A program made the position numbers and the translations under genes. DNA of 64,000 bases. Origin: Rhizoctonia solani. Lineage: Eukaryota; Basidiomycota; Agaricomycetes; Cantharellales; Ceratobasidiaceae. The stretch covers positions 2,170,001 through 2,234,000 of the forward strand of contig NC_057385.1 in NCBI RefSeq assembly GCF_016906535.1. Reading direction: 5' to 3'. Under the pieces are notes generated by a model. That model saw only the letters and a program-made list of their open reading frames with translations. It made no database searches and was not told the origin of the DNA. This document shows positions 23,060 through 33,425 of this stretch, one piece after another. Each line of letters opens with the position of its first letter. Position 1 is the stretch's first letter.

Positions 23060-23408
23060 AGTGGGATGGGGGCAGAACAAGAGTTTGTGAGGCTCGCGTC
23101 AACCCAGAAAATCACCCCTTAAGTAAGCCACACGATGGCGTATGTAATCTCTCACGCCGATCCTCCCCGACCCGTGAAACAGACAAGAGGTGAGAATTCC
23201 CATAGTGCAAGTAAATAAAAAAATGAAAAAGCAAACAGAGCCAGTCTACATACACGCGAAACCAATCATCGAGACGGAAGTCATGACAGAAACAAACAGA
23301 CAGAGAGAGACTAGAAAAAGAAACCAATCCAAACAAAAAAGCATAATATAACCACTATAGATGAATATATACCCCCTCCTCCAAAACAAAAAACAAAACT
23401 ACCAAATA
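23060..23408. other. Intergenic region upstream of malate dehydrogenase
   Basis: 350 bases rich in A on the plus strand (T-rich when read in the direction of MDH). They contain CT-rich tracts typical of strongly expressed fungal promoters, and the 3' UTR of the PH-domain gene. No gene. Confidence 0.45.
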
Positions 23409-26400
23409 TCAGTCGCTTCCCCGGTTTTCTAAATGAACAGCCGAGTCACGCGCCCCGTGTCCCCGCTTCCCAGACTCGTCACTCCTCCGACCCTCGGAAG
23501 AACCGTCTCGGTCGGAGGCAGATGCCGAATACGAGTGTTGTCGAATCGCCATCGGCCTCGTACGTGGGGGCGGAGGCAAACTCGTTCCCATCCCACCATG
23601 CTGCTGCAGTCCTTCGCGAGGCCCCGTGCTCGCTCGCTGCTCGCCGTATCGAACTCGAGTCTTCCTGGACAAGCATCTGCATCGGGACTTTGCTTATCGG
23701 CTGGGCGAGTTCGTCTTCGTGCGGCGGGCCCAGTTCGCGAGGGACGGTTCGGGAGTGGACGGCGTCGAGAGCATCCTCAGTCGTGTGCGCAGAGACGATC
23801 GTGGGGGAGGTAAAGGCGGGACAGGCGGCGTGCTCGTGATTTGTCGTGAAGGCGTTCTAGGTCTCGATACCGGTGTACTGGGTCTAGACGTCGATGGGGT
23901 CGGGGGGAGGGGTACGTTCGGTGGGGGCGCGGCAGGCGGAAGCGCGTCCGAATTCCCCCGTTGACTTTGTCGTCGATCCAACGAAAACGAACCAGAGGCA
24001 ATCGTGTACAAGGTCGGGCCGGCATAAGAACCAGCTCTTCGATGTCCACGACGGCCCCGGGAGAGGGAGCCGACTTGACGGGGGTCTGGGACGGAGACGT
24101 ACTCGAGAATGGATGCGCAGTATCGTCCGAAACCATAAACGAAGAACTAAACGAAGAACTAGGCACAGCGCCAAATGAATCCCTCCGCACACGAAACGAA
24201 TCCCTTCGCGGACCAAATGCCTCTCTGGGCGCACCAAACGACTCTCTTGGACTAAACGACTCTCTCGTCACACCACCAAACAACCCACCCGTCGGACCCA
24301 CATAGTTCTCAGCCTGACTCGAAGGCGAGCTAGGCGCAGAGTCCGGATCGCGATCACGCATAGAGCCCTCCCGATCTCGGTAACTCCCCGTCGCGACCGT
24401 CCGAGTCGGACTCTCGCGCACGCTGATAGACTGGGTGTACACAGAATGAGACTGGGACTGGGATTGAGACTCGCGTGCACTCCCGACCCCGACCGGACGC
24501 TCTTTCCAGAATGATAGTCCCCCGCCTCCCACCCATCGGTTCCCGAATACTCGTGCAGCGCCCCGCGTCCAAACGCAAGCGACACCCTGCCGTTGGATTT
24601 GAATGCGTCCGAGTTGTTCGATCGGACCGTGTCCGAATGGTTCGACCTGGTTGCGTCCAAATGGCTCGACCCGACCTGAAGATATCCGACCCGTTCCTCC
24701 CGTCCGAGCTGCTCTGTCCAACTTTAACACTATACATACTATCCGCATCGGTCGTAAAGGGCGTAGAATTGGGTAAATGGGTCGTCTCGCTGAGATCCAA
24801 GTGTGAGGTGGAAGTATCGAGATGCGAAGTCGAGGTCGTGGCAAGGTGGGACGTGGACGCTGTAACCAGATGAGAAGACGATCCCGCGAGGTAAGATGTA
24901 GAACCCGCAGCAGCGAGATGGGACGTGGACGTAAAAGGCATCGCATTCGTTGTCGAGCCCAACCGAGTCGCCGAACCCATCGGCAAATGACCAACAGACA
25001 CACTCGCCAACGCAACCTCGTCCTCGCTCGCTCGCCCGGCCAAACTCAAATACGATCCCCCGAGAACGACGCTTGGAGTGGTGAGGGCGGAATACTGCGA
25101 CGGTGTCGAGCGCGAAACGGCCGAAGGCGGGGTGTGGTACGATTCGCTCGTGGGCGACGAGACGGCGGCCTGGTATGCGTCGCTGTGGATGGATATCCTG
25201 AACGCGTCGCTCGTCATGGATATCCGGTACGGAGAGAAACCGTAGGGTCCTAGCGGATCGCTCGGGGACATTCCGAATGTGTCGCTGGGAGTGACGGCGC
25301 TGGGCGTAGTGGCTTGGGCATGATAATGGTGGTGATGGTGGTAGTCGCTAGGCGTCATTACTTGTCCGTGATAATCACCGTGCGCAACACCCTGTTGATA
25401 ATCACCCCGAGCGAGGTACATATCGCTTGGGTTATTACCGCCGCCCGTATAGACATCGCTGGGCGTGATGGCACTGGGCGTAACGCCATCCCCATCGCTA
25501 GGTGTAATGGCCGTCAAGTTTGGCGAGACGGGCCACGAGCCGGGGAGAATGGGGATGGACCCCACAGTTCGGAGCGCTAGGGTCGGAAGGTGGGGGTGTG
25601 CCTGTGGCGGGCCAGAGGCAGACGTAGCCAACGTGATTGGGGGTAGGTTCGATGCGGACGGAGGTAAATTCAACGCAGTCGGGGGCGAGTTTAGTACAGA
25701 CTGGGATTGTGGCAGGCTCAAAGGCGATAGGTTGGCCATGGCAGGAGGCAGCGCAAGGGCCGAGCCGGTAGGATGATGCAATCCCAGCGCAAGCGCACTT
25801 CCAGTCGCATGGACCCCCACACCCGGTAGTTGAAGCGAAGACCTCGATGCACCCGGGCCGGGGGGGACAGGCAGTGGTGAGCTCGGCGGGGCAAGCATGG
25901 GTGGGAGGATTCGTGCATGTTGGGTCGCATCCCTTTCGTCTGTCCGCGCTCGGTCCTTTTCGCCCCCCTGGACCCGCTCCTTTTCGTCCTCTTGCACGCG
26001 CGAATCCAAATCGTTTGAATCCGAGGCCTTTTCCCGATCGACATCGTCCCTCTCCCAAACGAAAGCGAGAGCATGGGAACCAACGAAGGCCTCCTCACAC
26101 CCTCTTCCTCGTCCCGCCCGCGAACCGTCTCGTCCCCACGGGCCAACACATGACTGACACTTCCGGCGCGCTTCGCCCGCGGAGGAGGGGGCAACGAGCC
26201 GATTCCTTTGCTCATGGGCGCAATGGCGGGGGGTTTGGGCGCAGGCAGTCCGGTGGAGCTCAGGACCGGGAGCGTAGACGGCCCAGGACCGGGCGTGCCG
26301 AGTGGTTCGTCGATGACCCCAGCCATGGTCGAGGCTGCCGAGGATAAATCCATGCTGCCTAACCCGGCCGAGATCGGTGTCCCAAGCGCATAAGCACCAT

Positions 26401-28044
26401 TCTCTGCGGAATTGACGGCCGTAAACGAGGCCAGATGGTTCGGACCGGTCGTGGTGGTAGGAGAGGCAGCAGCAGCAGTTCCAGAAGTGGTCCTGGCCCG
26501 ATTATTGGCGCCCCTGGAGGGAGGCCGACTGAAGAAACCACGGAGAGCCTGGACGGGGGCGGAATTTGTGACTGTCAAGCTCCGACTTCGGGACTTGCTG
26601 TGTGGAATAAGGGCAGGTGCAGTAGCAGTCGTGTGGACCGAGGGAGCATAGGTCGGAGTTTGGGAACGGGCAAAGCCGAGGGATATAGTGTCCATGTGGG
26701 ATGCTTCGGAGCCGGGAGAGAGTGGGGAGGTGGGACTGGTGACAAATGGTGGGGAAACGGGGGAAAAGTGTGCGATGGGAGAAAAGGTGGTGGCCATGGG
26801 TGTGACGGGGGGGCTGGCATAGGGGACGGTGCTGCGATGTGCTTGGGCACGCATGGCAAGGACGACATCAAGATCTGCAGAAGGCATGGGTCTGTGACGG
26901 ATCTGGGGCTGGTAAAGTGGATTGTGCCGCCAAAGCCAGCTCGTTCGGCACTGTAGAAATGGATAGCATGGATATGTCAGTAGAGGAAACGTGTGCGAAT
27001 GAAATGAAATTGGCGGACCGCTGGAGGAGCACGGCTCGCTTGATACATGAAACCCATCGCTGACGAGCATCTGCATCGGGACATTGAAGGAACCAAACGG
27101 CATGGACTCGCGAGTCGTCATCGAGGCCTAGGACCAAATTGGCAGAGCTGGAGCTCGGATGGAGACCGAGGCTAGCAACGGTCTGGGGGCGGTGACTGGT
27201 TGCGGACTTGAGTGTATTAGCACCGGCTGAATCTCTGCGACGAGACAACGATCGCTTGGGTTGTCGTGAGGAGGGTGCATGGGGGCGCCACTTATGCCTT
27301 GGACTTGAAATACAGCCTTGCGGTCGTCGAGGTCCTTGGGGCCACGTCGGCTGTCGTCGGATGCGAGTGTGGGCTCGACAACGAATACAACGCTATGAGA
27401 CAATGAGAATTAGCTGAAATAGAATGGAAATGGGAATAGACTTGCCTGTCCTCGGTGACGACGAGACGGGCGAGCTCAAGGGCATCGGGGGTGGGTGCTG
27501 CAAAGAGGTGGAGGCAGGCGAGGGTGCGGGTGGCCGAGTCGCACGAGGGAACGGATGCTCGATGGGGCTGGGCACAGCTGCAGCTGCGGAGCGCATAGGT
27601 GCAAAAGACGGCGTGTCGGGACTTCCATGGCTTTGTTCGAACCAGTCTGGCGAGTGTGTTTGGTGTCTGGTGTTTGAGCAGAGGGCCGCTGAGCTGAGTG
27701 TGGGCGGCAAGGGCCGAGTGTGCGCAGGGAAAGAGGGGAACGGTGGGGAGTGGTAACGGTAATGGGGGGACCGACTCGCGCTCTCCGCACAGCTTGGCTG
27801 CTGCCTCGTCCCGGGCTATCTGGCGCAGATCCAAGCCAGCTGGTCGGTGCCTCGGGCGGTCTTGGTCACCGAGGTCCGGGAGTATCGAGTGGAGGCCCGT
27901 GCTCCGTGCAGCAGCCTCTCGCAGGCGCTCGTGCTCGTCCAGCGACGACCGCCCCTTGTCGCTCTTGCTGCCCCGGCTCTTCTCGGTCCGCCGCAGTGCG
28001 CTCAGCACAGAGCCCCGTCGCCGGCTTTTGTCCGCGCCGCTCAT
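23409..28044 (-). CDS. Large PH-domain protein with repetitive Ser/Pro-rich tail
   Basis: Starts at 28044 (MSGADKSRRRGSVLSALRR). A pleckstrin-homology domain is spread over the first exons: LSGPLLKHQTPN, RHAVFCTYALR, later ELARLVVTED, VVFVVEPTLAS, RKAVFQVQG, and the final helix RVHAVWFLQCPDADARQRW at about 27040. The first intron (27445-27393) has the GC donor AG|GCAAGT. Downstream are more than 1,000 low-complexity residues with TPSD repeats (about 25260-25520), STSHL-type repeats (about 24770-24940) and a heptad RESF/RDSF repeat (about 24155-24262), ending near 23409. PH domains bind phosphoinositides, so a membrane-cortex role is likely. The frame changes several times in the tail (near 26060, 24690, 24500 and 23990), so exact tail exons are unsure. 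No family name recognised beyond the PH domain. Confidence 0.65.
24155..24262 (-). repeat. Coding tandem repeat, seven-residue RESF/RDSF units
   Basis: Five degenerate units of about 21 bases encode RESFSP, RESFGAP, REAFGPR, RDSFRVR and RDSFGAV in the tail of the PH-domain protein. The pattern Arg-acid-Ser-Phe resembles repeated phosphorylation sites. Confidence 0.6.
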
Positions 28045-28174
28045 CCCGAGCTCAACTGGTGCGTGTCGTCGTCCAGCACGAAATCAATCACTTATTTCAT
28101 TCTCCCCCCCTCCGGGTCCTGATCATGACCCTCGATCCCCTTTACATCACAATCTAATCTACACGTCACAGCCA

Positions 28175-28562
28175 TCACAACACCGCCACCCCTTCGTCAA
28201 ACGGATCCCGAATAACTAGCACACCCAGTTGTCAATGTCAGTCGCGCGTCCGAGGCCAGCCAATCACAATCCCACCCACTCGAATTCAGGTACTTCATCA
28301 GTTCCACGTCCGCCATTCCACGCTCCCCTTCCCGCTCCTGTTCCCGCTGCTTCTCCTCTTTCATGCTTTCCTCCCGTCGCCGTCTATTTGACGATCCGTA
28401 CGGCACCGACCCAGACGGAAGCCGCCGCTTGGCATTGTTTGGCGATGGCCCGGCAATAGTCGTTAGTGCCGCCACAACCGTCGATTGCTGCGAAGTCAGC
28501 TCCACCGACACTTGTGGCGGCGAGTCCCCCGAAGATGGCGTCGATGGTGTGGGCGAGTTCAT
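28175..28562 (-). CDS. Small basic protein, unknown function
   Basis: Exons 28562-28280 and 28215-28175 join in phase to 107 residues. The N-terminus is Ser/Pro/Thr-rich, the middle has a nuclear-localisation-like basic stretch (AKRRLPS, then SNRRRREES) followed by a charged helix rich in Glu, Gln and Arg, and the C-terminus is short (IIRDPFDEGVAVL). I do not recognise the family. It lies 130 bases upstream of the start of the PH-domain gene on the same strand. The in-phase intron and charged composition favour a real gene; an upstream Met at 28646 is an alternative start. Confidence 0.42.
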
Positions 28563-29245
28563 TGGCAGGCGATTAGATAAAGTATGTGCTAGCAGTCGAT
28601 CAGTCTGGGTTGTGGTCGATCGTGCCCAGGTCTTATTAAAAGTCACGTGCTATATGGGTGCCGTGACTACCCTCTATCTGTCGGGTGTATGCGTGCTTCA
28701 GCTATCTACAGCACCTAAATGACACAAAGCACCATTCTTTTGTTCTATTTTCACCTACCATTCCTTTCGGGAAAGCAAAGACATGTCCGAGCGGAAATAA
28801 TGGCGATCCCGTCAAACCGCGACAGCCAGTCGACCTTCCCCCGCCCGGTCATAAAACCTTGTCCCCGCTCTTGTACCCAGAAGTTCGTGCATCCGAAGCA
28901 GTTGGTCCTCTACAGGCAAACCCAATAGCTTACGAGGCTATTTTTCATTCAAAGGGGCCTCGAATCATTATACGAAAGCCATGCACACCCGCGCGCATAC
29001 ACAAATAATTTTTGCACAACTCAATGGCGCCGCCTGTACTTTTTCCCAACGCCATTCATTGCATCGTGCCAAAAGACAACCACCGGCACAAGTGATACTG
29101 ACAAACAAAAGCTCACACGCGTATACCCTACACTATCCATAGTTCAAACTCACAAGACGCCCACCTCCACACCATCTCTCATACACCAAGTAAACAAACA
29201 ACTAGAATAACCCCAAAAACGCCCTAGCCCATTACAATACCCAAT
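28563..29245. other. Intergenic region
   Basis: About 680 bases between the small basic protein and the GRASP gene, both on the minus strand. No gene recognised; it presumably contains the promoter of the former and the 3' UTR of the latter. Confidence 0.45.
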
Positions 29246-30419
29246 CTAGTCGTACTTTTGAGCAGGGAAAGAAAACGCCGTGGGCGTAACGTATGGATGG
29301 GGATCATGCGAGTGTCCGTGTCCCGTATCATGCGAATGCCCATGTCCATCATCGTGCGAGTGCCCATGTGCGTCGTCGTGCGAGTGCCCGTGTCCATCGC
29401 CATGCGAATGCCCGTGTCCGTCATCGTGCGAATGTCCGTGCCCGTCATCATACTCGTAATATCCGTGGTTGTCGTACGCCTGTCCGTGTTGATTCGCCTG
29501 TCGATCACCGTACCATGATCCACCCGCATCCCCAGCAGGAACAAACAGCTCGGCTTCTTCTGGTTCTTCCTCTCTTTCAACAGGCATAAGGCTAGATCTG
29601 TCTTTTGGTATACGGTGTAACAACCCATATCTACCTCGGGCATGAGATCAAGGCGACTAGCATAAAAACCAGACAACTTACCCAACTCCACATCCCAACA
29701 ATCCTTGTCCTCCCCACATCCTATTCGGCACCAACACAACCTCTCTCAAATTACTGCCCACACATTAGTAAATCACTCCCTCCACACCCGTCCAAACCAC
29801 TCACTCGAAATCAAACGAATAAACATAAACCCTCAACGGTTTATCCACATGTTCCTCCACCAGCTCATAGAAATCCGATTCTCGCTCTAGGACCCCGCCC
29901 GAAAACCCAATAATGTAGTCTCCATAGGGAACCAGACCGGCCGATTCTGCCGGACTGCCCTCGTGCACGTCTAAAATATGCCACACGTTTTCCAGCGCTT
30001 GTTCAGGATTACATAGGCGCATGCTCAGGCCCAAGAGTGACGGTTTCGCATCTGGCGGAGGAGGAAGTGCCGAACTCCATTTCCGGGTTGGTGTCAACTT
30101 GACCACTGTACCCACCCAACCAAATCAATTCTCATTTTACACACACATGCACGCACATGTACAATCATATGAACATACCACGCATCTGTGAGACCTTGCT
30201 GCTCCACACGATCAACTCGAGTTCCCGACCCTCTCTCCCTTCGATCACCCGTTCCAAACTGGCCAAGTCGAGATCAACGGTTTCGAGCCCCTTGATACCG
30301 ACTAGAAAATCGAAAAATGGCGAGATGTCCGTGTCGGCTGCTGGCGAGCCCGGTGCGACGCGCAGGACATGTAGGGCTCGTCGTGGCGGGGCGTTGGATG
30401 TCGAGTTGGATGCGCCCAT
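29246..30419 (-). CDS. GRH1: Golgi reassembly stacking protein (GRASP/Grh1) with His-rich repeat tail
   Basis: Exons 30419-30179, 30105-29805, 29753-29682 and 29630-29246 give 332 residues. It begins MGASNSTS: Gly2 is a likely N-myristoylation site. Two atypical PDZ domains follow: first LHVLRVAPGSPAADTDISPF with GIKG, second SMRLCNPEQALENVWHIL with VHEGSPAESAGL and DYIIGFSGG. NLREVVLVPNRMWGGQGLLG and GYGLLHRIP are family landmarks ending the second domain. GRASP proteins tether Golgi membranes and act in unconventional secretion. The C-terminal quarter carries six HGHSH units encoded by 24-base repeats; the family's usual tail is Ser/Pro-rich and disordered. All intron phases agree. Confidence 0.92.
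29305..29448 (-). repeat. Six 24-bp coding tandem repeats (HGHSH units)
   Basis: On the plus strand six units begin CATGCGAATGCC or CGTGCGAGTGCC, each exactly 24 bases, with a few substitutions per unit. In the GRASP frame each unit encodes eight residues of the form D-x-G-H-G-H-S-H. Synonymous differences between units suggest an established repeat rather than a recent expansion. Confidence 0.9.
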
Positions 30420-31131
30420 CGTGGTATGTGTCGTTTGTGTGCGCGGTCACGTGGCAGTCTGGGTGGTGGGGGTAAATAGAGAGCCATGGTATGTTTTTAC
30501 TCCATCTTGACTTGGGTATTCTTGGTTTCGAAGAAACAGTTGGGAGAGCGCAATACGTCAGTTGGGTGTTTTTTTTTTGGCTTTGCACTAGATACGGTCG
30601 GGCTCCACGTGACCCATCCCGTTCGTTCAATCCGACCTAATCAGTCCAATGTCATATATTGACACGATTCTTGGCGGTCGAGGTCCGAAAGCCCAACATA
30701 TGCTTGATTTGAAGGACAGGTATCTTTGATCTACACGAGTTGGTGGTTTACTCCCACACTCACCGTTTGTAATATTCCAATTTCGACCTCGGCGCCTTGT
30801 ATGTAGCACGCTCGTTCGATAACTGATTCTTGATCGCTGTCATCGGCTCGGGTGCCAATTACTTTTTTTTCAGTTCGGGCGGATGAGTTGTTCACCTTTC
30901 GACGCACAGTATAACGCAGCAAGCGCTGTGTCCTTTGATCCGGGCTCTGTGCTCCGCCGCTACGAAGTTCCGTTTGTAAAACTCCCCTAGCTCAACTAAG
31001 GTCAGACCTGCAATCGTAACAAGTTATAAAGACTAGCTGGAAAGAACCAAGAGCCTCGCAGTTCTTCAACGGACTTGTCTTTTGCTACCCATTGTATAAC
31101 TTGCATTTTATTCGTTCTATTATTATTAAAC
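30420..31131. other. Divergent intergenic region
   Basis: 700 bases between the starts of the minus-strand GRASP gene and the plus-strand orphan-family gene, so it should hold both promoters. Short open frames only. A run of T at about 30571 is the only conspicuous simple tract. Confidence 0.5.
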
Positions 31132-31961
31132 ATGTCTTCGGATTCTTTTAGCACCAACCAGACTTACTTCCAAGTGAGTTTCTCACGGTTGTGGTGTGGC
31201 TCATGGTGGCTTACGACTTGCTTGCAGTTCGACTGGCCCGCAGAGATCACAGGTCTCGAGCGTATTGCACTAACCGCCAAAGGCGACCTCCAGCGCACTC
31301 TCAGGTTTATTCCCCTCACTTGATACCACAACCCAGTACTGACCTCTTTCTCACAGCGCCTACTTTTCCAAACCTATCAGCGTGCAGCGCATCTGGGAAA
31401 CCCCCGCATCGGGCCCAGTCTCGTCCGCCTCGCCCGAGACACCCGTCACCCAAACCAGGCGCGTAAACTTGATGTGCGAAGGCCATGTTGCGTGTGTGTG
31501 CATTAGCACCATCAAGATGTCGACCCAGGAGACCGCCCATCTTGTATGTCCTTTTCTCTGTTCCTTTTCTCTGTTCTTTGGGGCTAACATATGCCACAGT
31601 TCCTGGAAGAAAAGTTCGCAATTGGACAAATGTTCCGCCGTATGAGCAAACCAGCCGCGTTCCAGCTCATTTCGGCTGGAGTTGAGCCTTCGCTTGCCGG
31701 GCACGGTCAAGAAAACTTGTGGAGGACTTATACCCTCAAGACCGACGGATTTGAATGTGAGATCAAGGAAATCTTCCCGGATAGGAGGATGTTTGCTTCG
31801 CCTCAGGTATGGAACTTTATTCAAAAAGGTGTACTTGTACTAACATTTGAGGGGGGTTTTCCCAGTCGGCTGAATGCTGGATGCACCGCGTTCCCACCGC
31901 CGATGAAGGCGTAGTTCCGGACAAGACCCCCAAGGCAGCCATGATGACTCTTGCGTACTAA
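31132..31961 (+). CDS. Orphan-family protein, 202 aa (paralogue of the gene at 47334-48047)
   Basis: Exons 31132-31173, 31228-31304, 31357-31543, 31600-31806 and 31866-31961 give a complete 202-residue protein. Landmarks: ITGLERIALTAKGDLQRTLS, FLEEKFAIGQMFRRM, AGVEPSLAGHGQENLWRTY and CEIKEIFPDRRMFASPQ. No signal peptide or membrane segment. I recall many similar agaricomycete proteins of unknown function; the LERI-LTA-GDLQR-LS start slightly recalls chorismate-lyase-like folds, which is only a guess. The second copy in this window is 201 residues and shares the first two intron positions and phases. Confidence 0.75.
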
Positions 31962-32111
31962 TTGCCTCTTCCAACGCCCTTAATCTCATCATTTGATACG
32001 CATACAATGTATTGTTACAAGACGCATATATAGAGTTCTATTTATGTGAAGCGCCCATGACATCAGAAGCATGACGGCATCTTATTCCGCAGCTCAAACT
32101 TGACCTCAATA

Positions 32112-33270
32112 ATGGAACTCACAATTGCCAGTTTTAATATTCGGTACGATACTCAGGCTTTCAATATCGTACCCCTTGGCTCTGAAGGGGACATATTTCC
32201 ACGAGTGAATACTTCAAATGTTGAATGGGGTGAAAGACCTTGGTATCAGCGCAGAGCGCCTCTTGCAGACCAAGTTTTGTGGGAAAATCCGAGTGTGATT
32301 GGTTTCCAGGAGGTATGTAGTATCCACTAAGACCAAGAGCAATGTATACTAGCTATACAAGGTTCTCTGGAACCAAATTGGAGATTTAGCTCAATTGTTA
32401 GGCGAGGGATGGGGCTGGACCGGTGTGTGCCGGAACGATGGAAAGCGTCAAGGAGAAGCAGTACCTATTTTCTGGCGCAAGGACGTTGCAACTCTGAAGA
32501 ACGTTGAACACTTTTGGCTCAGTGACACACCCGAAAAACCGGGAAGTGTAGGTTGGGACGCTGTAAGCACTATTCATATTTTACAGATTGAATTACTCTC
32601 CTAACTCTATACAGGGGCAAACTCGAATGGCAACACTTGCAGAATTCACGACGGTCAAGAATGAGCTTCGTTTTACGTATTTAATACGCACTATGACGAA
32701 AGAGGACTACAGGCGCGCACTGAAAGCAGCAAGCTGATCCTTGATCACGTTGATAAGCTTGTCGATCGGATATCCCCCTCGGGCCAGGCTCCGTTGATTT
32801 TCCTTGTAGGAGACCTCAATTCGCCCGATACCGAGGATGGATACCGATCTCTGACTAGATGGCGTTATGTCGACGATGGGTCGAGTCCTCAGCAGGGTGG
32901 ACACACATTCTTCTTGGATTCTCGGTACGAGCTGCATACTCGTGTTTCAAATTTCAATACGGCTAGACTTTTGGGAGCGCGATATGGGGATTGGCTGGCA
33001 ACTTTTACGGGGTTCGGGGAGCATGATCATAGAAATGTGATCGATGTGGTCCTGGTTGCGGATACAGGCGCCGTTGCAGCCGTATCTCCGGCCGGTACGA
33101 GAGATAGGCAAGATAATGCTCAAAAGGTCATGCAAACGGGCCAGCAACAATGGGCTGTGACGCGCTACGGCGTCATACCAAATAGATTCGAAGGAGGATT
33201 TCTTGTCAGCGACCATCGGATGGTGGTCGCTACTTTCAAGCAAACAGTTGTAGGCTTGCCCGAGTTGTGA
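32112..33270 (+). CDS. Endonuclease/exonuclease/phosphatase-fold protein
   Basis: Exons 32112-32312, 32362-32562 and from 32615 to the stop at 33270. The product starts MELTIASFNIRYDT (the SFNIR start of this fold), then IGFQE (catalytic Glu), NTHYDERG in the frame after the break, GDLNSP and the C-terminal SDHRMVVA. These are the standard metal and catalytic motifs of DNase I-like hydrolases. No signal peptide, so probably intracellular; substrate cannot be told. The frame breaks at about 32680-32684, just before the NTHYDERG motif; one missing base in TATTTAATAC explains it. Expected intact length about 370 residues. Confidence 0.82.
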
Positions 33271-33425
33271 TCATGAAGTAGAATGTAGCCACATTGCCAC
33301 CTGGTCAATATCATCACGTGGTATAAGGAAATGATCCGTCCGCTTTTGTCACGCGAATCGACTATCGGGTCCCCAATGTTAAAAGTGTCGCGCATTAGCC
33401 TTTACACCCAACCACATCTTTCTCA

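Noticed and set aside
22297..23061. 254-codon plus-strand open frame
   Set aside because: It lies antisense to the verified exons of malate dehydrogenase; GC-rich codon use leaves the opposite strand open.
24354..28219. Several long plus-strand open frames (for example 25847-26347 and 27698-28219)
   Set aside because: All are antisense to the PH-domain gene, whose frame has PH signatures and in-phase introns; the opposite-strand products are Arg/Gly/Pro-biased without family resemblance.
29305..29448. Possible CRISPR-like array
   Set aside because: The 24-base units are directly adjacent without spacers and encode a repeated peptide in a eukaryotic gene.
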